The notes under the pieces are model-generated. The model did no database searches. It was not told where the DNA came from and saw nothing but the letters and a program-made list of their open reading frames with translations. A stretch of 64,000 nucleotides of DNA from the NCBI RefSeq assembly GCF_051133435.1, contig NZ_JBPGNY010000006.1, positions 124,001 through 188,000 of the forward strand. The letters are read 5' to 3'. The position numbers and the translations under genes are program-made. Numbering within the stretch: the stretch's first letter is position 1; each line of letters starts with the position of its first letter. This document shows, in pieces, positions 1 through 8,354 of this stretch. Origin of the DNA: JAAYAO01 sp051133435 (GTDB taxonomy: Bacteria > Actinomycetota > Actinomycetes > Propionibacteriales > Propionibacteriaceae).

Positions 1-1988
1 ACAAGCCCGGCCAGGAGCCCGGCAGCGTCAACTCGACCTACTGGGAGTACACCCCCGACGCCTCCGGCACCGTCACCTTTCCCGATGTGAGTGAGGGCCG
101 TTGGGTGGCCCACCTGTTGGAGAACGACGGGTACACCCAGCTCGCCACCCCGATCGAGTTCACCGTCGGCACCCCGCCGGAGAAGCCCACCCCGGCCGAT
201 CCGCACACCCCCGCCCCGCTGAACACCGCCGACACCGACGGGGTGATCTTCCGGGAATCCTTCGATGCGCTGTCCGACCAGCTCGAACCGCGGGTCGACG
301 ATCCGGCCATCCCGGCCGGCAAGGTCGGGTTCACCCACACCACGCCGGAGGGCTGGGAGAGCAGCTACGACGAGTCGATGGAAGGCATCGGGGTCACCGA
401 ATGGCGTGGCTGGTCGTTCACCACCCGTGAGTTCTGGACCGCCGCCGAAGACCAGATGCGCTTCCGCTTCGGCCGTTCCCAGGACGTGATCGCGGTGGTC
501 GACTCCGACGAGTTCGCCGACGCGAACAACGTGCCGCACAACTTCGCCGCCACCCTCACCTCGACCCCGGTCGACGTGGCCAACCACAAGGCGATCGAGC
601 TGTCCTTCGACTCGCACTACCGTGGCGCCGCCGATCAGACCGCCGTGGTGACCGTGTCCTTCGACCAGGGCGAGGAGCGGGAAGTGGTGCGCTTCGACTC
701 GAAGACCGTCACCGATGACTACGACGGCTCGAAGATCAACTCCAACGAAACCCACCGCATCGAGGTGCCCGAGGGCGCCAAGACCGCGACCTTCGCCTGG
801 AAGTTCGAGTCCAAGGAGGACTCCTGGTACTGGGCGATCGACTCGGTCACCGTCCGTGGCGACCTGGCCGAGCAGCCGTCGAAGCGCACCAGCGCCTGGG
901 TGGTCTCCGACATTCAGGGCCACCCGCAGGATCTCTCGCACGGCCTGACCGACCTGCACGAGGTTCGCCCCGAGGCCGGCGGCCTGCTGATGGTCGGCGA
1001 CATTGTCGCCACCGGCACCGAGGCCGAGTGGAACGAGATCTACCAGGTGATGGAAGAGCGCAAGGACATCCTGCCGCCGGTGACCGCTGCCGCGATCGGT
1101 AACCACGAGTCCTACGCCCAGGGCGGCTGGCCGGTGCTGCGGGATCGTTTCCTGGAGTTCGCCGAGCGCGACAAGGTCTGGGGCGAGTACGTCCTGAAGG
1201 GTGCCGCCGGTGACCTGCCCGTGCTGGTGATCGGACAGGAGTTCGCGCGTTCCCCGGAGGTGCCGATGTCGGCCGAGCAGGTGGCCTGGTTGTCGGAGCG
1301 CCTCGACCACTGGTCGAAGCAGAAGAAGATGGTGCTGGTGATCTCGCACTTCCCGTTGGGTGACACCCACTCGGCATCGTGGATTCCCTGGTACCACAAG
1401 GCCTACCAGTACAACGACCTGATCACCGAGATCATGGCCGACCACCCGAATGCGGTGATGATGAACGGGCACACCCATTACCCGGCCGAGCTGGGTGACT
1501 GGGCGGTGCAGCGACGCACCGCCGAGGGGCACCCGGACGGGTTCTGGGCGATCAACACCCTGGCCATGCACATCGAGTGGGACGCGAAGGGTGAGAACAC
1601 CCAGGGCATCAAGGAGGTCACCACCCGCGACATCAACCGGGGTCTGACCGTCGACCTGTACGACGATCGCCTGGTGGTCACCGCCCGGGACTTCGGCACC
1701 GTGGCCGACAACGGGATGGACAACTCGATCAACGAGGAACTGCGCTCGGTGACGATCGCGAATCCGTTCGTGCAGCCGAAGGTGGAGGGCGATCTCGACC
1801 CGACCCCGACGCCGGATCCGACTCCGTCGCCGTCACCGTCGCCCGACCCGACCCAGTCGCCGACCTCGTCCCCGTCGGCGAGCACGAGCCCGGAGGCCGA
1901 TGAGTCGACGGCTGCGCCCAAGCGTCGTCCGACCGGTCTGCCGGACACCGGCGCGCTGAGCGGTTCGGTACATCGCAACGCCGCCTGA
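1..1988 (+). CDS. Secreted metallophosphoesterase with C-terminal LPDTG, 5' end outside the window
   Basis: The reading frame is already open at base 3, so the N-terminus lies upstream. About 30 N-terminal residues of a beta-rich, Ig-like segment are followed by a lectin/jelly-roll-like stretch and then a calcineurin-type phosphoesterase. Its metal motifs are visible in order: SDIQGH, VGDIVATG, IGNHE, ISHFP and NGHTHY. The family hydrolyses phosphomonoesters or diesters with a dinuclear metal centre, usually outside the cell. The C-terminus is a Pro/Ser/Thr linker (PTPDPTPSPSPSP...) typical of wall-spanning regions, then LPDTG. Only 11 residues follow LPDTG, with no hydrophobic segment, so the sortase signal looks incomplete. 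Family call is firm; substrate unknown. Confidence 0.85.
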   Translation, partial: KPGQEPGSVNSTYWEYTPDASGTVTFPDVSEGRWVAHLLENDGYTQLATPIEFTVGTPPEKPTPADPHTPAPLNTADTDGVIFRESFDALSDQLEPRVDDPAIPAGKVGFTHTTPEGWESSYDESMEGIGVTEWRGWSFTTREFWTAAEDQMRFRFGRSQDVIAVVDSDEFADANNVPHNFAATLTSTPVDVANHKAIELSFDSHYRGAADQTAVVTVSFDQGEEREVVRFDSKTVTDDYDGSKINSNETHRIEVPEGAKTATFAWKFESKEDSWYWAIDSVTVRGDLAEQPSKRTSAWVVSDIQGHPQDLSHGLTDLHEVRPEAGGLLMVGDIVATGTEAEWNEIYQVMEERKDILPPVTAAAIGNHESYAQGGWPVLRDRFLEFAERDKVWGEYVLKGAAGDLPVLVIGQEFARSPEVPMSAEQVAWLSERLDHWSKQKKMVLVISHFPLGDTHSASWIPWYHKAYQYNDLITEIMADHPNAVMMNGHTHYPAELGDWAVQRRTAEGHPDGFWAINTLAMHIEWDAKGENTQGIKEVTTRDINRGLTVDLYDDRLVVTARDFGTVADNGMDNSINEELRSVTIANPFVQPKVEGDLDPTPTPDPTPSPSPSPDPTQSPTSSPSASTSPEADESTAAPKRRPTGLPDTGALSGSVHRNAA

Positions 1989-2000
1989 TAACACCCCTCC

Positions 2001-2041
2001 GATGGCCCGGTCGCTTCCACGGCGGCCGGGCCATCTTCCTG
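2001..2041 (+). terminator. Rho-independent-like terminator after the phosphoesterase gene
   Basis: A perfect 10-bp inverted repeat (GATGGCCCGG, 2001-2010, with CCGGGCCATC, 2026-2035) lies 12 bases after the stop codon and is followed by a short T-containing stretch (TTCCTGTTTC). Confidence 0.7.
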
Positions 2042-2078
2042 TTTCATGTGGGATGTGCAGGGACGGGTCGAGCAGGCG

Positions 2079-2099
2079 TTGTTCCGCGAACGGGAACAA
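2079..2099. promoter_or_regulatory. Palindrome upstream of the membrane protein gene
   Basis: TTGTTCC and GGAACAA form a perfect 7-bp inverted repeat separated by 7 bases. It lies in the non-coding leader before the two C-tract palindromes at 2117-2165. It could be an operator or part of the promoter; no factor is identifiable. Confidence 0.4.
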
Positions 2100-2116
2100 T
2101 CACAGCCCTTCGGTTT

Positions 2117-2165
2117 ATACCCCCAGGGGCATCCGATAGCTTCACGGACATACCCCCATGGGTAT
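2117..2165. promoter_or_regulatory. Two CsoR/CstR-type operator-like palindromes
   Basis: ATACCCCCAGGGGCAT (2117-2132) and ATACCCCCATGGGTAT (2150-2165) are near-identical palindromes with centres 33 bp apart, three helical turns, so both present the same DNA face. C-tract/G-tract palindromes flanked by AT are typical of operators bound by the CsoR/CstR/RcnR repressor family, which sense copper, persulfide or other metals. They end about 30 bases before the likely GTG start of the next gene. The regulator gene is not in the window. Confidence 0.55.
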
Positions 2166-2194
2166 CCATGATCGCACTCTCGAAGGAGTTCGCT

Positions 2195-3418
2195 GTGCCC
2201 CGGTTCGCCCGCGAATATCGTCCGCTGTACTTCCTCGCCGCCCTCGGTGCCGGCGGACTGGCGGTGACGTTCTTCATGTACCTGATGTTCCTGATCCCGC
2301 ACCCGAACAGCCCGATCCCGACCTTCACCGATGTGACCGCGGTGTACCGCAACGAGGGTCTCGGCCTGCAGGTGATGACCACCCTGGCGCTGCTCGGCAT
2401 CGCCTTCTTCACCGTGAAGCACGTGCTGGTACTGGTGGCGAACCTGCGCGCCTTCAACGCCCTGCGCCGCACCCCCGCCTACGACGCGCTGCGCAGCTCC
2501 AACGGCGAAGTCACCCTGATGGCCATTCCGCTCACCCTGGCGATGACCGTCAACGTGCTGTTCATCGTCGGAGCCCTCGGCGTCCCCGGCCTGTGGGTCA
2601 ATGTCGAGTACCTCTTCCCCTTCGCCCTGGTGGCCTTCGCCGCCATCGGTGCGCTGGCTCTGTTCCTCTTCGGCCGCTACCTGACCCGACTGATCGCCCG
2701 TCCGGGCTTCGACAACGAGGACACCAATCACTTCTCGCAGATCCTGCCCGCTTTCGCCTTCGCAATGCTGGCGGTGGGTTTCGCCAGCCCGGCCGCGATG
2801 AGCAAGGTGCTGCCGGTGTCGGTGCTCGGGATGGTCGGCAGCTTCCTGTTCCTGGCGGCCACCGCGGCGTGGATCGTGGTGAAGTTGCCGATCAGCTTCG
2901 CCGCCATCCTGCGCAACGGCCTGGCGATCGAGGGCGGCCCGACCCTGTGGATGGGCATCCCGATCTTCACCCTGCTCGGTATCACCTTCATCCGGCTCGG
3001 TTCGGGCATCAGCCACAACCTGCTCGACACCGTGCTCAGCCCGGTGCTGGCCTTCATCGTGCTGGGCCTGCTGGTGGCCGGCCAACTGGTGATGGGCCTG
3101 ATCGGCTGGTCGGTGATGCGTCGCCAGGGATACTTCGCCCGCTTCGTGCGTGGTACCGAGGGCAGCATCCCGTCCTACGGTTTGATCTGCCCGGGTGTGG
3201 CGCTGTCGGTGCTGAGCATGTTCTTCATCCACTGGGGCCTGGTGCGCACCGGCGTGGTGGAGATGTTCGGGGTCACCCACTTCGTGCTGCTCGCCGCGGT
3301 GGTGCTGTTGCAGGCCCGCACGATTCAGACGCTCTTCCAGCTCGATCGGCGACTGATGGGCTCGTCCAAGGGTGACGCCCAGCGGTCGGTGAAGAGCGAG
3401 GAGCTCGCCACCGCCTGA
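2195..3418 (+). CDS. Polytopic membrane protein, TsoY/TDT-transporter-like
   Basis: A very hydrophobic protein of 407 residues with about ten predicted membrane segments, starting PRFAREYRPLYFLAALGAGG. The sequence style resembles the TsoY family of (seleno)proteins, distantly related to tellurite/dicarboxylate-type transporters; this is a recollection from motifs such as SYGLICPGVALSVLS rather than a search. The GTG at 2195 is preferred because AAGGAG lies 6 bases upstream; an ATG at 2168 abuts the operator pair. The promoter region carries two CsoR/CstR-like operators, which would fit a sulfur- or metal-responsive role. Substrate unknown. Confidence 0.5.
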   Translation: MPRFAREYRPLYFLAALGAGGLAVTFFMYLMFLIPHPNSPIPTFTDVTAVYRNEGLGLQVMTTLALLGIAFFTVKHVLVLVANLRAFNALRRTPAYDALRSSNGEVTLMAIPLTLAMTVNVLFIVGALGVPGLWVNVEYLFPFALVAFAAIGALALFLFGRYLTRLIARPGFDNEDTNHFSQILPAFAFAMLAVGFASPAAMSKVLPVSVLGMVGSFLFLAATAAWIVVKLPISFAAILRNGLAIEGGPTLWMGIPIFTLLGITFIRLGSGISHNLLDTVLSPVLAFIVLGLLVAGQLVMGLIGWSVMRRQGYFARFVRGTEGSIPSYGLICPGVALSVLSMFFIHWGLVRTGVVEMFGVTHFVLLAAVVLLQARTIQTLFQLDRRLMGSSKGDAQRSVKSEELATA

Positions 3419-3443
3419 TCACCACTTCCGCCACTTGGCAGAT

Positions 3444-3502
3444 GCAACCGGTACTCGTTCCTGCGGCACGTACTACGCCGCGCAGGAACGAGTACCGGTT
3501 GC
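3444..3502. repeat. Dispersed palindrome, family A, copy 1
   Basis: Two perfectly complementary 22-base arms (3444-3465 and 3481-3502, core GGTACTCGTTCCTGCG) enclose a 15-base loop. A diverged copy with the same arm length, loop length and left flank (GCAGATGCAACC) is at 10012-10070. It sits between two same-strand genes and could also act as a terminator or mRNA-stability element. Confidence 0.75.
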
Positions 3503-3524
3503 GTTTGGGGTAACTTTGCCGGTC

Positions 3525-4169
3525 GTGTCCACCGACGACCTCGACGAGCCGATCATCTCCCCCGGCATGCTGCGCCGGACGGTGCTGCTGGTCGCAGCGC
3601 TGAATCTCGCCTATTTCGGGGTTGAGGCCACGGTCGCAGCCTCGATCGGATCGGTCGCGCTGTTCGCCGATTCGGTGGACTTCCTCGAAGACACTGCGGT
3701 GAACACGCTGATCGCGATCGCCCTGTCGTGGTCGCTGCACAAGCGGGCGGTGTTGGGCAAGGTGATGGCCGGCATCATCGTCCTGCCGGCCCTGGCCGCG
3801 GTATTCCAGGCCGGACGGGCGATCATCGTCGGCCACGAACCCCCGGACCCCCTGGCTCTGGCGTTGACCGCCGGTGGCGGGCTGATCGTGAACCTGATCT
3901 GCACCCTGCTGCTGTCCCGAGTGCGTCGACACGGCGGTTCACTGACCGCGGCGGCCTTCCTGGCCGCTCGCAACGACCTGATCTCCAATGCCGCGATCAT
4001 CATCCTGGGGTTGGTCACCTGGTTGACCAACAGCCCCTGGCCGGACGTGGTGCTCGGCCTGATCATCGTGGTGATCAATGTGCGGGCCGCCCGGGAGGTC
4101 TGGGAGATCTCCGAGGACGAACGCCTCGCCGCGCGGGCCCTGGCCGGTGAAGAGATCGACGACGACTAA
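3525..4169 (+). CDS. Cation diffusion facilitator family transporter
   Basis: A 214-residue membrane protein with five to six hydrophobic segments. The segment NLAYFGVEATVAASIGSVAL followed by FADSVDFLEDTAVN matches the transmembrane region of CDF proteins, where an Asp in the second helix (here ADSVDFLED) and one in the fifth (AARNDLISNAAIII) form the metal site. CDF proteins export Zn, Co, Mn or Fe in exchange for protons. The usual cytoplasmic C-terminal metal-sensing domain is almost absent; the protein ends in a short acidic tail. A TTG start at 3435 would place the family A palindrome inside the gene, so GTG 3525 is chosen; ATG 3567 is also possible. Confidence 0.75.
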   Translation: MSTDDLDEPIISPGMLRRTVLLVAALNLAYFGVEATVAASIGSVALFADSVDFLEDTAVNTLIAIALSWSLHKRAVLGKVMAGIIVLPALAAVFQAGRAIIVGHEPPDPLALALTAGGGLIVNLICTLLLSRVRRHGGSLTAAAFLAARNDLISNAAIIILGLVTWLTNSPWPDVVLGLIIVVINVRAAREVWEISEDERLAARALAGEEIDDD

Positions 4170-4222
4170 GGGTGCCGTCCGGGACAAGGGGTGCAGCGCC
4201 TGCTGCCGACCGGATGATCCAG

Positions 4223-4283
4223 CACGGCACTGATCTGTCACGACACTGGCCCATCACGGCACTGGTCTGCACGGTACTGCTCC
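4223..4283. repeat. 16-bp imperfect tandem repeat upstream of the Tdi1-like gene
   Basis: Nearly four units beginning CACGGCACTG, CACGACACTG, CACGGCACTG and CACGGTACTG start at 4223, 4239, 4255 and 4270 (periods 16, 16, 15). They end ten bases before a TTATCT -10-like box at 4293-4298, which is 7 bases from the ATG at 4306. They are placed where an activator or repressor array would sit. The rest of the 4170-4305 gap shows nothing else. Confidence 0.6.
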
Positions 4284-4305
4284 TTCGCGACATTATCTTC
4301 GCCCC

Positions 4306-4833
4306 ATGCGCATTCAGTCCGTGGGCCCGGTGAATCCCGAGGGGTTGACTTGCCCCGACGAGATCAAACACCTGTGGCGCGTCCACGGGGCGGGCTTCAT
4401 CGGCGAGGGATTCCTGCGCCTGGCCGACCCGCACGCGCTGTTGCCGGTTCTGCCGTCCTTCGTGGCCGACCCGCAGGACTGCGTCCCGATCTTCACCACC
4501 GCCCTGGCCGACGTCGTGGTCTGGCGCGGCGGCTACTTCTTCAACCTCAGCACCCGCCTGGGCGTCGCACACTCCCTCAGCCACTCCAAACCCGAGTATG
4601 TGCTGCGCTTTCTGGAAGACCCCTACCTATTGGACAAGGACTTCCGATGGCACGATTTCCGCCCCGCCGCCGAACGGTTGGGCGTGCCGGATTTCACCGA
4701 ATGCTTCTACTATGTGCCCCTGCTCTCCCAGGGTGGCGTCGAAAGCCCCGAGCATCTGCGCCGGGGCGGACTGATCGCGCATCTGGAGATGGCGGCCGGC
4801 CTGCAGGGCAGGGTCACCATCGGACCAGCCTGA
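4306..4833 (+). CDS. Tdi1/GAD-related (DUF1851-like) protein
   Basis: A soluble 175-residue protein. The run YxVHGAG-like (RVHGAGFIGEGFLRLADP), FTTALADVVVWRGGYFFNL and the spacing between them resemble the C-terminal domain of the T6SS immunity protein Tdi1 and GAD-like/DUF1851 proteins. In other bacteria such proteins neutralise a cognate toxin, but no toxin gene is adjacent here, so an immunity role is only a possibility. Likely leaderless: the TTATCT box is 7 bases before the ATG. Convergent with sdhB, 17 bases apart. Confidence 0.5.
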   Translation: MRIQSVGPVNPEGLTCPDEIKHLWRVHGAGFIGEGFLRLADPHALLPVLPSFVADPQDCVPIFTTALADVVVWRGGYFFNLSTRLGVAHSLSHSKPEYVLRFLEDPYLLDKDFRWHDFRPAAERLGVPDFTECFYYVPLLSQGGVESPEHLRRGGLIAHLEMAAGLQGRVTIGPA

Positions 4834-4850
4834 GGCGCTCCCCCACCGGT

Positions 4851-5600
4851 TCAGTCGGGACGGCCCCGGAACACTCCGCGCAGCCGTTCCTTGTGCACCG
4901 CGGCGACCGCGGTGAGCGGGATCCCGGCCGGGCAGACCTCGACACATTCGCCGTAGCTCGAGCATGGCCCGAACTCGGCGTCGAGTTGGTCGACCACCGC
5001 CCGGCTGCGCCGGCCGCGTTCCAGTTCGCCGTGCGGCAGCAGCGACAGATGCGCCAGTTTCGCACCGGCGAACAGGTGCGCCGCCCCGTTCGGGCAGGCC
5101 GCGACACAGGCCCCACAGCCGATGCAGGCGGCGAAATCCAGGGCCTCATCGGCCTCTTCGTGGCCGACCAGCACGGCATCGGCGTCGGGGGCGGTGCCGG
5201 TCGCCACGTCCACATGCCCGCCGGCCTGAATCAGTCGGTCGAGGGCCGAGCGGTCGATCACCAGGTCGCGGATCACCGGGAACCCCGCCGACCGCAGCGG
5301 CTCGATGCGCAGCGTGGTGGCCAACCCGAAACTGCGCAGATGCTGCAGACAGGACGGGGTCTGCGGTACCGGGCCGTGCGGACGGTCGTTCACCGTGACC
5401 CCACAGGCCCCACAGATTCCCTCGCGGCAATCGGATTCGAACTGGATCGGCTCGAGGCCCTGTTCGACAAGCTGATCGTTCAGCCGATCGAGCAGTTCCA
5501 ACAGGCTCATCTCGGGGGTGGCGTCCTCGATCACATGGGTCTCAAAAGCACCGGGGGTGGACGGACCGTCCTGACGCCAGACCTCGAGTTCGACCCTCAT
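4851..5600 (-). CDS. sdhB: Succinate dehydrogenase / fumarate reductase iron-sulfur subunit
   Basis: A 249-residue electron-transfer subunit. The 2Fe-2S ligands are Cys58, Cys63, Cys66 and Cys84 (CREGICGAC...C), the 4Fe-4S ligands Cys159/162/165/169 (CIGCGACVAACP) and the 3Fe-4S ligands Cys213/219/223 (CSSYGECVEVCP). Start ATG 5600 overlaps the sdhA stop by four bases (ATGA), indicating coupled translation. It passes electrons from the flavin of SdhA to the membrane subunit. In propionibacteria this enzyme type works as fumarate reductase in propionate fermentation; which direction applies here is not visible. Confidence 0.95.
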   Translation of the reverse strand: MRVELEVWRQDGPSTPGAFETHVIEDATPEMSLLELLDRLNDQLVEQGLEPIQFESDCREGICGACGVTVNDRPHGPVPQTPSCLQHLRSFGLATTLRIEPLRSAGFPVIRDLVIDRSALDRLIQAGGHVDVATGTAPDADAVLVGHEEADEALDFAACIGCGACVAACPNGAAHLFAGAKLAHLSLLPHGELERGRRSRAVVDQLDAEFGPCSSYGECVEVCPAGIPLTAVAAVHKERLRGVFRGRPD

Positions 5601-7513
5601 CGGTAATCCCTCACTTGCAGCGGCACCAGGTCGAAGCGCAGCGGTTCGAGGTGGCGGATGTGTTCGCCCGTAGGCGTGGTTTCCCAGGCCGACACATTGG
5701 CCCACCGTTCGTCGTCGCGTTGGGCCTCACCCTCGTCGGTGGCGTATTCCTCCCGGAAATGGGCCCCGCAGGATTCGGTGCGGTCCAGGGCGTCGTCGAT
5801 CATCAACTCGCCCAGTTCCAGGAAATCGGCCACCCGTCCGGCTTTTTCGAGTTCCTGGTTCAGCCGGTCGGCCGCGCCGGCCACCGTGACGTCGGCCCAG
5901 AACTCCTCGCGCAGCGCGCGCACCCGGTCGCGGGCCTCGAGCAGCCCCGGTTCGGAGCGCGAGACCCCGCAGCCCCGGTACAGAATCTCGCCAAGTTCGC
6001 GGTGGAAGGCACTGGGACGGCGAGTGCCGTTGTTGGCGATGAACCACTCCGCGCGCTCGCGCACCGCCCGCACCGCGGAGGTCACTTCGGGGGCATCCGG
6101 TTCGATCAGTTCGGTGCCGGTGAGTCCGGCCAGGTAGTTGGGCACCGAGAAGGGCAGGGTGAACCAGCCGTCCACGCAGGCACTGAGCAGCGAGTTGGCC
6201 CCGAGCCGGTTCGCCCCGTGGTAGTTGCTGCCGGCCTCGCCGCCGACGAAGAGTCCGCTGACCGAGGTCATCAGGTCGTAATCGCTCCACAGCCCGCCCA
6301 TGGTGAAGTGGGCGCCGGGGGCGATCCGCATCGGCGTGAGGTAGGGGTCCTCACCGGTGGCGTCGTGGTACATCTCGAAGAGGTTGCCGTAGCGCGAGGC
6401 GATGGTGTCGCGTCCGAGCCGCTCGATCGCGTCCCGGAAATCCAGGTAGACCGAGTTGCGCAACGGCCCCACCCCGCGGCCGGCCTCGATCTCGGTGCGT
6501 GCCGCCCGGGAGGCGATATCGCGCGGAGTGAGGTTGCCGTAGGCCGGGTAGCGACGCTCCAGGTAGTAGTCGCGCTCGTCGTCGGGGATGTCTTCGGGGG
6601 CGCGGTCGTCACCGGGCTGCCTGGGCACCCAGATCCGTCCGTCATTGCGCAGCGATTCACTCATCAGGGTGGTCTTGGATTGCCAGTGTGACGACACCGG
6701 CACCGCGGTGGGGTGGAACTGGACGAACGAAGGGCTGGCGAACAGCGCCCCGCGCCGATGGGCCCGCCAGGAGGCGGTGACATTGGACTGCATCGCCAGG
6801 GTGGAATGGAAATAGACCGAGCCGTAGCCGCCGGTGGCCAGCACCACGGCATGGCCCGGCCAGGCCCGGATCTCGCCGGTCACCAGGTTGCGGGTGACGA
6901 TGCCCTGTGCCCGGTCGTCGGCGACGATCAGGTCGAGCATCTCGGTGCGGGTGTGCAACCGGACGGTGCCACGTTCGACCTGGCGAAGCAGCGCCTGGGA
7001 GGCGGCGACCTGGAGTTGTTGGCCGGTTTGACCACGGGAGTAATAGGTGCGCGAGACCTGCACCCCGCCGAAGGAGCGGGTGGCGAGTTGGCCGCCGTAT
7101 TCGCGGGCGAAGGGGGTGCCGATCGCCTGCAGGTGGTCGATCACCCGCACCGATTCCTGGGCCAGGCGCACCACCTCGGCCTCCCGGCCACGGAAGTCGC
7201 CGCCCTTGATGGTGTCGACCACGAAGCGGGTGACGGAATCACCGTCGACCTTGCGGGCGCGGGCGGCGTTGATGCCGCCCTGGGCGGCCACACTGTGCGC
7301 GCGGCGCGGGGCGTCGTGAAAGGTGAAGCACTCGACCTGGTAGCCGAGTTCACCCAGGGCGGCCGCCGTACCGGCTCCGGCCAACCCGGTACCGACCACG
7401 ATCACGGTGTACTTCTTGCGGTTGGCGGGGCTGACCAATCGGTATTCGGAGCGACGTCGATCCCAGCCGGTGAGCGGGTCGCCGCCGGGCAGCCGGGGGC
7501 CGAGGGTGGTCAT
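5597..7513 (-). CDS. sdhA: Succinate dehydrogenase / fumarate reductase flavoprotein subunit
   Basis: A 638-residue flavoprotein catalysing succinate/fumarate interconversion. The dinucleotide-binding motif GTGLAGAG is at residues 41-48, and His73 in HSVAAQGG is the expected covalent FAD attachment site. FVQFHPTAVP and SNYHGANRLGANSLL are substrate- and FAD-region signatures. The start is ATG 7513, which overlaps the sdhC stop (ATGA). The frame remains open further upstream, but that extension is antisense-like and has no homology to SdhA. Sequence features match the Bacillus/epsilonproteobacterial type-B group. Confidence 0.95.
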   Translation of the reverse strand: MTTLGPRLPGGDPLTGWDRRRSEYRLVSPANRKKYTVIVVGTGLAGAGTAAALGELGYQVECFTFHDAPRRAHSVAAQGGINAARARKVDGDSVTRFVVDTIKGGDFRGREAEVVRLAQESVRVIDHLQAIGTPFAREYGGQLATRSFGGVQVSRTYYSRGQTGQQLQVAASQALLRQVERGTVRLHTRTEMLDLIVADDRAQGIVTRNLVTGEIRAWPGHAVVLATGGYGSVYFHSTLAMQSNVTASWRAHRRGALFASPSFVQFHPTAVPVSSHWQSKTTLMSESLRNDGRIWVPRQPGDDRAPEDIPDDERDYYLERRYPAYGNLTPRDIASRAARTEIEAGRGVGPLRNSVYLDFRDAIERLGRDTIASRYGNLFEMYHDATGEDPYLTPMRIAPGAHFTMGGLWSDYDLMTSVSGLFVGGEAGSNYHGANRLGANSLLSACVDGWFTLPFSVPNYLAGLTGTELIEPDAPEVTSAVRAVRERAEWFIANNGTRRPSAFHRELGEILYRGCGVSRSEPGLLEARDRVRALREEFWADVTVAGAADRLNQELEKAGRVADFLELGELMIDDALDRTESCGAHFREEYATDEGEAQRDDERWANVSAWETTPTGEHIRHLEPLRFDLVPLQVRDYR

Positions 7514-8241
7514 CGGATCACCCCTGCGAGCACCAGCACCGGGATCAGGGCGTTCCCGATCAGCACCGCGATCGCCAGCACCGCACCGATCGTCACCCAG
7601 ACCCGGCGCAGACGTCGTCCGGTGAGGCCGACGTCCTGGGCGACGGTGCGCCAGCCATGGAAAATGTGCAGGGCCAGCACCACCATGCTGATCGCGTAGA
7701 AGGCTGCCATCGCCGGGCGGGAGAAGCTGGCGACCAGGTTCTGGTAGGCGTGCATGGTGCCGTCCGGGTCGGCGTGGCGCAGGGTTTCGGGAGCGACCCC
7801 GGCCCCGATCGTGAGGTCGAGCAGGTGGACGACCACGAAGGCCGCGATGATCACCCCGCCGAGCAACATGGTGCGCGCCCCGAAGGCCATCAGCCCACCG
7901 GCCATCCGGCGACGCCGGTGCGAACCGCGGGCGGAGCGTCCGCGCAGCCAGAGCAGTACCGCGGCCACCACGTGCACCAGCAGACTGACCACCAGCACCA
8001 CTCGCAGCGTCCACAGCACCCCGGTGTGCGGGATCAGCGGATAGCCGACCTCGCGCAGCCATTGGGCGTAGGAGTTGAAGGCCTCGGCGCCCTGGTAGAC
8101 CTTCAGGTTGCCGATCATGTGCACGAAGACGAAGCCGACGAAGATCACCCCGGTGATCGCCATCGCCAGCTTCAACACGAAGGTGGACGGCCGGGGGCGG
8201 CGAAGCGCGCTTCGCTTCTCTTCGGCCCGCACCACAGTCAT
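7510..8241 (-). CDS. sdhC: Succinate dehydrogenase cytochrome b subunit, type B
   Basis: A 243-residue protein with five membrane segments and conserved His residues in helices (HMIGNLKVYQG, LLVHVVAAVLL, VVVHLLDL, LALHIFHGW) expected to ligate two haems b. It anchors SdhAB and carries electrons to or from menaquinone. A single large anchor subunit is the hallmark of type-B enzymes. The start ATG 8241 is preceded by TAGGGT with 7 bases between, so the operon is probably transcribed leaderless; a GAGGA also lies close. Confidence 0.92.
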   Translation of the reverse strand: MTVVRAEEKRSALRRPRPSTFVLKLAMAITGVIFVGFVFVHMIGNLKVYQGAEAFNSYAQWLREVGYPLIPHTGVLWTLRVVLVVSLLVHVVAAVLLWLRGRSARGSHRRRRMAGGLMAFGARTMLLGGVIIAAFVVVHLLDLTIGAGVAPETLRHADPDGTMHAYQNLVASFSRPAMAAFYAISMVVLALHIFHGWRTVAQDVGLTGRRLRRVWVTIGAVLAIAVLIGNALIPVLVLAGVIR

Positions 8242-8354
8242 GTCCTCGACCCTAGCGACTGCCCTGACCGGTTTCGGGCATTGGCACCCAAGACCGGCAC
8301 GAGCGAACCGCTTTCGACTTCGGGGGCGGCCCGGATGGCCGATCACCTACAAAG

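Noticed and set aside
1478..3280. 600-residue minus-strand open frame
   Set aside because: It is antisense to the phosphoesterase and the membrane protein genes, has low-complexity Gly/His/Gln/Arg composition and no motifs; typical shadow frame in GC-rich DNA.
3435..3524. TTG start for the CDF-family gene
   Set aside because: It would translate the family A palindrome, which is intergenic at its other location.
7514..8062. N-terminal extension of sdhA
   Set aside because: The frame is open but antisense-like in composition and overlaps sdhC on the same strand; homology starts at ATG 7513.
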